From Deltaproteobacteria bacterium (GTDB lineage: Bacteria; Myxococcota_A; UBA9042; DTJE01), in assembly GCA_029555025.1 (NCBI GenBank), contig JAKPTZ010000044.1, positions 1-41,810 of the forward strand: DNA of 41,810 nucleotides, written 5' to 3'. Shown here one piece after another: positions 32,630-40,479 of the stretch. Made by a program: the position numbers and the translations under genes. The notes beneath the pieces are model-generated. The model did not search any database and was not told the origin of the DNA. It saw only the letters and a program-made list of their open reading frames with translations. Every line of letters starts with the position of its first letter. Position 1 is the stretch's first letter.

Positions 32630-33850
32630 ATGGCTGTCAATTCCCGGTTCGGAAGGTCGCTTTTACTGATGCTTGCCCTGACAGCGGCCGGATGCGGATC
32701 GTCGGGCTCGCAGGGGGCCGACCTTGCAGGTTCTGACGCGCTGGCGGACGACGTTGCCGACGCCTCGACGCCGGATGTGGCTGACGCCGCCGTCCACGAC
32801 ACGACCAATGACTCGGCGATTGATGCCGACGACGACTTGATCCCGTCCGACGTGACCTCCGACGATGGCGACGCATGGGTTCCATTTTATCCGGACACGC
32901 TCGTCATGGACGACGTCATCAGGCTCAATCAGATTCAGATAAAGGGTACGCACAACAGCTATCACATCGAGTCGCCGGAAAGCCTGCCGCAGTGGCGGTA
33001 CACGATGGCCCCGCTTGACGTGCAACTGGAAAGCCAGGCGGTGCGCCAGATCGAACTGGACATTCATCTTACATACGACAACGACCTTGAAGTGTTCCAC
33101 GTCCCCTTCGCCGACCCGCTTTCAACATGTGTGAAGTTCAAGGATTGTCTTCGGATTGTGCGAAACTGGTCCGACCGCAACCCTTCACATCTGCCGATAT
33201 TCATCCTGATCGAACCGAAGGACGACATGGACGGCGAGGATCTGAAACTTGTCGGGCGCCTGGATCTGGTGGAACAGGAAATCCTGACCGTATTCAGAAG
33301 GGAACGAATCATCACGCCCGACGAAGTCCGCAACGGTCATTCAAGCCTTCGCGAGGCCCTGGTGCAGGACGGCTGGCCGACGCTGGGACAATCCCGTGGA
33401 AGGGTCATGTTCCTGATGCTTGATAACGCGGAGCACCTTGACGCATACGTGCTCCAGCGCCCGAATCTTGAGGGTGCCCTGATATTCGGCCGCAACGGAC
33501 GCGGAGAACCGTGGTCGTCGATTCTTGAACTGATGCACCCCGACAGGGAATCCAGGTTCCAGGAAATTCAATCGGCCGTTGATGAAAACTATCTGGTTCG
33601 TTCAAACGCCGACGATTCGGATACCCCGGCCGCCGAAGCCGAAGTGAAGGGGGCAAAGGCCATCGAATCCGGCGCTCACCTGATCAACACCGACCACCCG
33701 GTCATGGGATCCGTTTCAAACCAGGATCCTGACTACAAATTCGACCTGCCTGACGGCGTCACGGCGATCTGCAATGCGAAAAACGCGCCGGAAGGCTGCA
33801 CTCCGGAAATCCTGGAACGGCTGAAGCCAGACTACGGCGCATCGAATTGA
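32630..33850 (+). CDS. Phosphoinositide-specific phospholipase C-like lipoprotein
   Basis: This 406-residue predicted lipoprotein (lipobox LTAAGC) has an Asp/Ala/Thr-rich tether of about 65 residues, then a domain like the calcium-dependent PI-PLC group of bacteria. IQIKGTHNSYHIES carries the first catalytic His (H108), QIELDIHL the metal-binding acidics, LEVFHVPF the second His (H157), and FILIEPKDD further ligands. These enzymes cleave phosphatidylinositol-type lipids; whether this one does is inferred. The ATG at 32630 has AAGGGGTG 9 nt upstream; a GTG four codons earlier is an alternative. It is convergent with the large minus-strand RNA and shares its terminator hairpin. Confidence 0.86.
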   Translation: MAVNSRFGRSLLLMLALTAAGCGSSGSQGADLAGSDALADDVADASTPDVADAAVHDTTNDSAIDADDDLIPSDVTSDDGDAWVPFYPDTLVMDDVIRLNQIQIKGTHNSYHIESPESLPQWRYTMAPLDVQLESQAVRQIELDIHLTYDNDLEVFHVPFADPLSTCVKFKDCLRIVRNWSDRNPSHLPIFILIEPKDDMDGEDLKLVGRLDLVEQEILTVFRRERIITPDEVRNGHSSLREALVQDGWPTLGQSRGRVMFLMLDNAEHLDAYVLQRPNLEGALIFGRNGRGEPWSSILELMHPDRESRFQEIQSAVDENYLVRSNADDSDTPAAEAEVKGAKAIESGAHLINTDHPVMGSVSNQDPDYKFDLPDGVTAICNAKNAPEGCTPEILERLKPDYGASN

Positions 33851-33879
33851 ACCGGCAACCGTACCTGTCTCCGCGACAG

Positions 33880-33917
33880 AAAAAAAAAGGGCGCCGTACC
33901 GAAGCACGACGCCCTTT
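33880..33917 (-). terminator. Strong intrinsic terminator of the large minus-strand RNA
   Basis: Read on the minus strand, an 8-bp stem AAAGGGCG/CGCCCTTT, extended by an inner CGT/ACG after one mismatch, is followed directly by nine T. This is a classic intrinsic terminator. For the plus-strand PI-PLC-like transcript the same stem is followed only by TAATAG, so it is weaker in that direction. Confidence 0.9.
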
Positions 33918-34998
33918 AATAGACGTGAAGACAGGTGGACGACCGTTGTCCCCCCCAGAGCTGAATATTTCCAGGTTGCCGCAACGACATCGCTGCCGTT
34001 CGGCATCCTCTCTTGCAGTTAACGTGTCTCTCGAAGATCCCCCGACAGCCTGGCGTCTTACTGGTTCGACGCTCCCGTCCTGCGGTTCTGGCCGCTTCAC
34101 GGTTTTCGGCTGAAGGGCGCGCCCCCTGTTACGAGGTTCGCGAAACCTTCCTCAGACTTCGCTCTGCTTCAGAGTTTGAGCCTGGAATACCCTGCATCGC
34201 ATTCGCGATGCCCGCTCTCACGAGGTTTCTCGCCCCTTCGACGCAACCCGGACGCTCGAGCAACCACCCCCGGGCCATCCAGACCCGGGTCAAGTTACGT
34301 CCTTCCGCTTACCATGCGGTTCGACGTCTTGCTCCCGAAGCGACCTCCCTGGTGTCTTTCAACCAGGCGCGTCCATGGGGTTCGGTTCCCTTCAGAGCTT
34401 GCCCAAACGGAAATCACCGCTGCCTCTCGGCCGCGGTATCCCCTCCTGCGATTGGCAGACGGTTGGATCACGCGCCTTTTCGACCCGAAGGTCGATTCAG
34501 CAACCTGTCTCCCCGGACCCCGACATATCCACGCCGCTCTCGCAGCCGGCCTTTGTCGGTACGCCTCCGGCCGCGCCGTGCTTTCGCATGTTGCCACCTT
34601 TGGTTCCGGTTCATCGACAGGGTGTCCGCGATCGCCGCGTGACTTCGTCAATGACGAGTCACGGCCTCGCTTCAGGGGTTTAAGCCTTCCGCTGGTTGGG
34701 TCCCGACGTAAGGTTTCCCCCCGTTTCAAGGACCTGGCTCTCCTGGGTTTTTCCCTTCCTGAGGCCTTCCCCTTCCCCGGCCTCGGCCTTTCGGCCTCCT
34801 GACGGGTACTTCAGGAAGGTTCCCGGTCTGGGTACCTTTCCCTGTACTTCAAAGTTTCAAAGAACCGGGGAAATTGGCTTGTCTCTTCCGAGACTGCCGG
34901 CCTTTTCAAGGTTCTTGTCCTTGTTCCCTTCGCGACCCCTTTCGGGTTCGTTTCAGGATTTCGGACCGGCCATCCGACTTCCCGTCGTCACGTCCATT
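33880..34998 (-). ncRNA. Large structured noncoding RNA of unknown class, about 1.1 kb
   Basis: The unit runs from a near-consensus promoter (35003-35031) to an intrinsic terminator. The minus strand is purine-rich, with many stable hairpins. Examples are GGCC-GAAA-GGCC (34785-34796), GTCTC-GGAA-GAGAC (34881-34894), a GAGA-capped stem (34533-34546), TCGACC-TTCG-GGTCGA (34480-34495), a 7-bp stem at 34194-34211 and a 6-bp plus 4-bp bulged stem at 34639-34662. A three-way junction joins 34754-34760 with 34813-34819 and 34761-34766 with 34779-34784. GNRA and UUCG loops are correctly oriented only on the minus strand. No protein with a ribosome site or recognisable domain is found on either strand. 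I saw no rRNA, tmRNA, RNase P or group II domain V signature. Size is like GOLLD/ROOL/OLE-type RNAs, but none is recognised. Confidence 0.72.
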
Positions 34999-35002
34999 CA
35001 GG

Positions 35003-35031
35003 AATATAGGACGGCCCCAGCCAAAGGTCAA
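35003..35031 (-). promoter_or_regulatory. Near-consensus promoter with AT-rich upstream block driving the large RNA
   Basis: On the minus strand TTGACC (35031-35026) and TATATT (35008-35003) are exactly 17 bp apart. Upstream of the -35, 35041-35120 is strongly AT-rich with A- and T-tracts in an otherwise GC-rich genome, like an UP element of stable-RNA promoters. The predicted start is about 34998. Confidence 0.75.
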
Positions 35032-35320
35032 TAGCGGTGTCCAAATTACGCAAAAACACCTTGATTTAATTGAATAATTAAAACAGGACAAATAAGACCT
35101 CCGAATTTTTTATACAACTTTTGAACAGGCGTTACAGGCAGTCCAATAGCCTCATTTCGGCGCTCAATTCCGGAAAATGTGCGACCAGTGCGGGCGACAT
35201 GGCTATCGACATACGCAAAGCAGCACCGGGACTGGGTCTGACGAACATTTTCGACAGGGGTTGCCAACGGCTCCCGTCTTCGACGGCCCGATCTTCTTTA
35301 CAATTTTTTTTGAAACATTT
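35032..35320. other. Gene-free AT-rich region between the histidine kinase and the large RNA
   Basis: No gene is supported here. The left part is AT-rich and forms the upstream block of the RNA promoter. A short minus frame beginning TTG at 35267 encodes 73 residues with no recognisable match. A CCGTC-GAA-GACGG hairpin (35273-35285) lies after the kinase stop without a following T-run. Confidence 0.5.
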
Positions 35321-38300
35321 TCACTTCTTGACCGAGCCACCCAGAAGTGCACGAACTTCAAGAAGAAACTGCCTGGAACTGTATGGCGATGAGATGACCC
35401 GCCCACCTACCTCGGCAAGGTATTCCATTGATACTACCGTTGAGCTCGGCCCCTGGATGAACAGCACCGGCGTCTTGGAATGATCCATGAGGTATCTGTC
35501 ACAGATGTCCCTTCCGCCCATGCCGGAGATCACCAGATCAAGAACCATCAGATTGATGCCCCCGCTTTCATCGGCATCCCATAGCCGCTGCATCGCTTCG
35601 GGCCCGCTGGAGGCCGTAATAACCTTCATTCCAGCCTTCCCGAGGGTCGCCGCATCGGCAGCCAGGGCAGCCGCGTCGGCACGAACCAGCAGAACGACGG
35701 GCTGACCGGCCTTCTCCGGCATCTCCAGGCCCGGAAGAATGGCTTCGCCACGCCTCTGGCTCTCCGGCTGGTACTGCGGCAGGAACACCTTGAATTCGGT
35801 TCCCCGCCCCATCTCGCTGGCCACTGTGACAAAGCCGCCAAGGCTCTCGACAACGCCATAAACGGTGGACAGGCCGAGCCCGGTTCCCTTTCCAACCTCC
35901 TTGGTGGAAAAGAAGGGCTCCCAGACGTGTTCAAGGACTTCCCTTGGAATACCGATGCCGGAGTCCCTTACCGCCAGCGATATCCATGGGCCCGACGCCG
36001 CCTTCGGGTGACCCGAGGCGGAGGGATCGTCCGCATCCACGCAAGTCACCGATATCGCGAGGGTGCCTCCGTACGGCATGGCATCGACCGCATTGACCGT
36101 CAGGTTCATGATCACCTGCTCAATCCGGCTTCTTTCGGCGAAGACACTGTACCTGCCAACCGGGGCGTCCAGATCGACCCTGATATCCGCACCGATAAGT
36201 CGCTGAAGCATCTTAAGCAGTTCTGATGCGGCCTTGCCGATATCCACAGCCTCACGCGTGCTGCTTTCCTGTCGACTGAAAGTAAGGAGTTGTCGGATAA
36301 GCGACATCGCCCTGTCGCCGGCGTCGAGAATGTGATCGAGATCTTCAGAGGCCGCCCCCCGGACGGCCTTCGACACCTTCAGGGAATCCGCCGCCCCGAT
36401 GATGACCTGAAGGATGTTGTTGAAATCGTGCGCGATGCCCCCCGCAAGGCGACCAAGCGCCTCCATGCTGCGGCTCTGGTGTGCAAGGCGTTCAATCTGC
36501 TGCTGCTGCGTGACGTCCTCAACGATTCCTATGATCAGCGTCACGGTTCTGTCGCTGTCTATGACCGGAACCATCCGAACCCTGACATTGCGACCGCTGG
36601 AATCGCCAATCCATGAATTCTCCAGGACAACCGAAACGCCCTGCCCCGTCACCTCATCGTCGGCCTTCCTTATTCTTGCCGCCACATCCGGCCCGAAGAT
36701 CTCCACGTCGCGACGTCCGACGACCTGGCCCGGAATCAGCCCCGAAAGCTTCGACAGGGTTGAATTCCAGATCACGTACCGCCTTGAAGGTATTTCCTTG
36801 ACGAACGCACCAAGCGGCATGTTCTGAACGAGTGCCTCCATCATGCTGCGCTGACGGCGGATCTCGGCGTCTCGGGCCCTTTCCGCGGTGACGTCGCGAA
36901 GAACCCCGTTGAGTATCCATGCGTTCCCGCCTTCACTTGACTCGGTCAGATCGATCCTCCCGGTCGAGCTGAACCATCTCCACCCGTCGGCGTCGCTGCC
37001 CATCCTGAAATTGAAACCGCACTCCCTCGAACCGTTGCCGCTGTGCCTGATCTCCCGCTGGATCAGGGCCAGGTCATCGGGGTGGATCATTCGGCTCCAC
37101 TGGCTCCAGTTCGATGGAACCTCACCGGTCGAGCAGCCCACGACCTTCGACCAGTTGCGGTGAACCCACAACGCCCCGGAATCGAGATTCATTTCAAAAA
37201 TGCCTTCACGCGCGGCGGACAGGATGTTATCCAGGCGCCAGCTGGTTCTTTCAAGCTGCGCGGTCGTCCGCTCACGCTGCGAGACGTCCCTGAAGGTCCA
37301 GACTCTGCCATCGATTCGCCCTTCGAACATGAACGGCACGGACGACATCTCGATAATCCGTCCATCCTTCATCTCGAAACGCTCGAATGCTTCGGCACCG
37401 GGCGACTCCAGCAGCGCCCCGGTTTTCTGGCGAAGATGTCCGGCCTTGATCGCACTCCGTATCGCGCGATTGATGAACATGGACACATGTGCATCGCGTT
37501 CGACCTCGACACCAAGGCCGCAGAAGATCCGAAACCGCATGTTCATCGCGATCACAATGCCATTCAGATCGCTGACGACAATGGCGTCAACCGCCGCCGA
37601 TATGGCGGCCTCAAGCTGGCTCCGGGAACGGCTGATCATCTGGATCGGCAATTCCAGCCCACGCCATGTAAGGATCTCGAGCACCAGGTACCAGCCCGCG
37701 ATTACGAGCATGGCATCGGCCCAGGCAATCCAGGAATACCGGTTCAGATAGAATGCCGACAGGATCGCCGCCATCAGGAAGAATGCGACGGCGACCAGCA
37801 TCAGAACCGCCTTTTCCCGATCAATGCTCGATTCCTTGCGACGGTGTCCGGAAATTACGGTTCGAAGGAGTTCGCCGGCCGCCAGAAGAAAGCCGGCACA
37901 TATGCCAATGTCAACGAAGATCTTACCGCACGGCCCCTGGGAGCCTTCAAACAGGCACATGGGAATCCAGTCGGAAAACACGAGGACGGAAACCATCGCG
38001 ATCCCGACCCCGAAAGACGAGGCGGTGAGCAGATACCTGTGAATGCCGGCTCTCGACAGAAGGGGTGCCAGGAGTATGACACCCATCTCCATCAATCTTG
38101 AGGCGTTGCGCAATTGAATCGAGAGTCCGTCGTGGAACTCCGGGAAGATCCCGAATTCCCTCATCGAAAGAACTTCGAAAATCCTTGTGAGGATTACCCC
38201 GGGAAGCACGGCCCCGATGAACAGGAACCAGCGATCCTCGGTCAGTCTGAACGTGCGCGTGGCGAATATATAAACCGCGACCAGCAGGATGATCGCCCAA

Positions 38301-38428
38301 CCCTGAAGAAGGATGTGTCCGGCAGTCGGACTGATCGAGCTTACGACGGCAATCACCGCACCGATGCCGACGTAGGTCAGCAACGACTGCCTGCGGAACA
38401 TCCGTTCGCGGTCGGCAACCATGGACAC
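35321..38428 (-). CDS. Hybrid histidine kinase with membrane sensor, three PAS domains and a degenerate receiver
   Basis: This 1035-residue inner-membrane sensor kinase starts with about seven or eight membrane helices (1 to about 260) that resemble a MASE3 sensor (FHDGLSIQLRNASRLMEMGVILLAPL). Three PAS domains follow (about 275 to 390, 400 to 520, 528 to 650). The kinase core has H667 in GGIAHDFNN, the N box VIMNLTVNAVDAM, G1 RDSGIGI, the F box WEPFFSTK and G2 GKGTGLGLS. The C-terminal receiver (about 910 to 1030) keeps D964 (VLDL) but lacks the usual acidic pair (R916-A-D918), the Thr/Ser and the Lys. The start is GTG at 38428 or ATG at 38422. The partner response regulator is not in the window. 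Confidence 0.93.
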   Translation of the reverse strand: MSMVADRERMFRRQSLLTYVGIGAVIAVVSSISPTAGHILLQGWAIILLVAVYIFATRTFRLTEDRWFLFIGAVLPGVILTRIFEVLSMREFGIFPEFHDGLSIQLRNASRLMEMGVILLAPLLSRAGIHRYLLTASSFGVGIAMVSVLVFSDWIPMCLFEGSQGPCGKIFVDIGICAGFLLAAGELLRTVISGHRRKESSIDREKAVLMLVAVAFFLMAAILSAFYLNRYSWIAWADAMLVIAGWYLVLEILTWRGLELPIQMISRSRSQLEAAISAAVDAIVVSDLNGIVIAMNMRFRIFCGLGVEVERDAHVSMFINRAIRSAIKAGHLRQKTGALLESPGAEAFERFEMKDGRIIEMSSVPFMFEGRIDGRVWTFRDVSQRERTTAQLERTSWRLDNILSAAREGIFEMNLDSGALWVHRNWSKVVGCSTGEVPSNWSQWSRMIHPDDLALIQREIRHSGNGSRECGFNFRMGSDADGWRWFSSTGRIDLTESSEGGNAWILNGVLRDVTAERARDAEIRRQRSMMEALVQNMPLGAFVKEIPSRRYVIWNSTLSKLSGLIPGQVVGRRDVEIFGPDVAARIRKADDEVTGQGVSVVLENSWIGDSSGRNVRVRMVPVIDSDRTVTLIIGIVEDVTQQQQIERLAHQSRSMEALGRLAGGIAHDFNNILQVIIGAADSLKVSKAVRGAASEDLDHILDAGDRAMSLIRQLLTFSRQESSTREAVDIGKAASELLKMLQRLIGADIRVDLDAPVGRYSVFAERSRIEQVIMNLTVNAVDAMPYGGTLAISVTCVDADDPSASGHPKAASGPWISLAVRDSGIGIPREVLEHVWEPFFSTKEVGKGTGLGLSTVYGVVESLGGFVTVASEMGRGTEFKVFLPQYQPESQRRGEAILPGLEMPEKAGQPVVLLVRADAAALAADAATLGKAGMKVITASSGPEAMQRLWDADESGGINLMVLDLVISGMGGRDICDRYLMDHSKTPVLFIQGPSSTVVSMEYLAEVGGRVISSPYSSRQFLLEVRALLGGSVKK

Positions 38429-38475
38429 CCCGCATTCAAGAGTGGATCGGGTACCAGGCTCGCAACCAGGAAATT

Positions 38476-38481
38476 TTTATA
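38476..38481 (-). promoter_or_regulatory. Putative -10 box of the histidine kinase gene
   Basis: The minus strand reads CTGTATAAA, giving TATAAA preceded by TG, about 50 nt upstream of the start. The -35 region is poor. Confidence 0.35.
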
Positions 38482-38524
38482 CAGGAGGATTTTAGCACCG
38501 GGCGCCGGAATTTGCACGCCGACC

Positions 38525-38553
38525 TTGACGAACCGCATCAATCCGTTTAGGAA
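38525..38553 (+). promoter_or_regulatory. Putative promoter of the lipase-N-like/FadL operon
   Basis: TTGACG (38525-38530) is followed after 17 bp by TAGGAA (38548-38553). The -35 is good and the -10 weak. The ATG at 38666 is about 110 nt downstream. Confidence 0.35.
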
Positions 38554-38665
38554 ACAGTCAGTACATCAGCGGATCCGGCGGGGGCCGGCCGGGTCGGGGG
38601 CGCACTGATGAAGCGTGCCCGTCCTTTGTGCGGTTCACATTCACAATTCCCTGGAGGAACCTTCA

Positions 38666-40465
38666 ATGCGACATGCGCGCTGGTTCAAGAGACTCCCGGT
38701 GCCCGCGGCGGCCATATGCGTGCTGCTGGCGGCAGGATGTCTGGGCAAGCCTGAAATGACGGTGCCGGAAGCATACGACTACGAAAGCCGGCCGATCCTG
38801 ATCAATAACGCCGACTGGGGTGTAATCCCGCTTCCAAACAACTTCCTGAACCCGGTCAAGCAGGCCGAAATCGTTTACATCCCGGGCGTGCCTCTTCCGA
38901 ACGCCATGCCGACGGGGATGGCGCTGCCCGTGGTGGATGAAACTGCCGCCGCGGTCGCGCAGGCGCTGGGGTACCCGGTTGTCGAGGACACTGCCCTGAC
39001 CAAATCGCTGATTGCGGGCATGAACAGGCTCAATGGCTGGGTCACCAGCTTCGCGCCGAAAATCCCGTTCTCGAAGATACCGGCTTACGATTCAATCGTT
39101 CCGTTTGACGGAACAAACGGTGACACGGCAAACCTGTTCTTCCTGGATATCACGGATCCGGCATCTCCGGTCGTGATAATGCCGGGCGATTATTACAGGA
39201 TCATCAACTACAACCGTTCCGAGGCCTATCCTTATTATCTGTCGCTGCGCCTGAAGCCTGGCGCTATCCTTCAGCCGCCGCAGGACTTCACCCCCGGTCA
39301 CACCTACGCGGTGGTTGTTACTGGAATGACAGAGGAAACCGGCATCAGGGCCGTAGTCGGCAAGGATGAGACCGACGCCGACATCACCGCGCCGGTCGAA
39401 GTCGATAACACGTTCCTGGTGTTCGCGGCGCGTGACGAGGAATGCCCGACCGAAGGCAAGTGTGATTTCAAGGTCAAGCATCCCGTGACCGAACAGGAAT
39501 TCGGACTCGCCTATATCGGGTCACAGGGCAATCCCGTCAACAGCGTGCTTGAGGGACTGGATGCGGCCAGGCAGGCCGAAGGGGCCCGCCAGATCACCAA
39601 CTACGTCCTGAAGATCTGGGAAGGCCTGGGCGGTGTGAAGGATGTCAGGGACCGAACCGAAGTGGTCGCGGCCTTCCAGTGGACGACCACGTCGAACCCG
39701 ATGCCGACGTTCTTTGACGCCAGCGCCGCGCTGATGGGCGGCAACCCCGTCGTCGCTTCACCGGCCGACTACGTCAACGGCGACGGAGAACTGGTGCCGG
39801 TCAAGATCAAATGCGATCCGGCAATCGGCTTCGGCTTCAAGGTCGCGATGGACACGGCCACAATCAACCAGGACACGGTCAAGCTGTTCAAGGTCACGGG
39901 CGGGCAGGACGTCACGCTGGAAAAAGTGGATGTGACCGTGACCCCGACTGTCGAGGACGGGATGACGAACGTTCTCGTCAAGGCGACGGCGCCTCTTTCC
40001 GCCGATTCGAAGTATCTTGTGATCGGCACGAACGGGATGAAGGACGCGGCCGGCAACGTGGCCGTCGATGAGACGTATTTCGGCCTGACCAGAACCGGAC
40101 TCGCGGTCAGGAACGGCGACGGCGTCGTGACTTCGTACATCGACACCCCCTTGCTGACAGAGGACAAGACCACATGGAACAGCCCGAACCTGGACAGCCG
40201 CCTGGACACCATGATCCTTATCCATGTCATGAACACCGGCGATCCCGATCCGGTCGAGCGCCCGATCAGGGAAGTCGATGCCGACCTGCTTGAACTGGCA
40301 GGCAGCGGGCCTTTCGGCGTCCTCGGGGTCCTGAAGCTGCTTGACGGGCTGCGCGCCCTTCACAAGCCGCTGTTTGACGCCGTCGTCCTTCAGGCGAAGG
40401 CAGTCGAAACCAGGGAAGACATCGTGATTGGCTGGACGTTCACCACCAAGGCCACATGCGAATAG
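38666..40465 (+). CDS. Lipoprotein related to the N-terminal domain of VolA-type surface lipases
   Basis: This 599-residue predicted lipoprotein (lipobox LLAAGC) resembles the N-terminal domain of bacterial virulence-factor lipases such as VolA. The resemblance is in NADWGVIPLPNNFL, the LNGWVTSFAPKIPF segment, YYLSLRLKPGAIL and FTPGHTYAVVVTGM. A later region (about 395 to 490, MDTATINQDTVKLF through GMKDAAGNVAVDE) looks like an SbsA-type Ig-like domain. No GxSxG lipase motif or alpha/beta-hydrolase fold is visible, so it probably binds or presents lipids rather than cleaving them. The ATG at 38666 has GGAGG 8 nt upstream. The FadL-like gene starts 14 bp after its stop, suggesting a joint role in lipid uptake. 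Confidence 0.78.
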   Translation: MRHARWFKRLPVPAAAICVLLAAGCLGKPEMTVPEAYDYESRPILINNADWGVIPLPNNFLNPVKQAEIVYIPGVPLPNAMPTGMALPVVDETAAAVAQALGYPVVEDTALTKSLIAGMNRLNGWVTSFAPKIPFSKIPAYDSIVPFDGTNGDTANLFFLDITDPASPVVIMPGDYYRIINYNRSEAYPYYLSLRLKPGAILQPPQDFTPGHTYAVVVTGMTEETGIRAVVGKDETDADITAPVEVDNTFLVFAARDEECPTEGKCDFKVKHPVTEQEFGLAYIGSQGNPVNSVLEGLDAARQAEGARQITNYVLKIWEGLGGVKDVRDRTEVVAAFQWTTTSNPMPTFFDASAALMGGNPVVASPADYVNGDGELVPVKIKCDPAIGFGFKVAMDTATINQDTVKLFKVTGGQDVTLEKVDVTVTPTVEDGMTNVLVKATAPLSADSKYLVIGTNGMKDAAGNVAVDETYFGLTRTGLAVRNGDGVVTSYIDTPLLTEDKTTWNSPNLDSRLDTMILIHVMNTGDPDPVERPIREVDADLLELAGSGPFGVLGVLKLLDGLRALHKPLFDAVVLQAKAVETREDIVIGWTFTTKATCE

Positions 40466-40479
40466 GGAGGACTCCGGGA

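Noticed and set aside
34013-34802. Two overlapping plus-strand frames of about 209 and 208 codons inside the large RNA region
   Set aside because: They overlap each other in different frames, lack good ribosome sites, have Arg/Pro/Ser-rich composition typical of antisense frames over structured RNA, and match no family. The region has RNA-like structure on the opposite strand.
33880-34998. Possible group II intron, rRNA, tmRNA or RNase P RNA
   Set aside because: I looked for a domain V-like stem near the 3' end, a GTGCG-type 5' end, the RNase P core (GAGGAAAGTCC) and tmRNA ends, and found none; no reverse transcriptase is present.
35046-35267. A 73-codon minus frame starting TTG between the kinase and the large RNA
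   Set aside because: No family match, a poor start and an AT-rich tail that overlaps the promoter block; coding is not supported.
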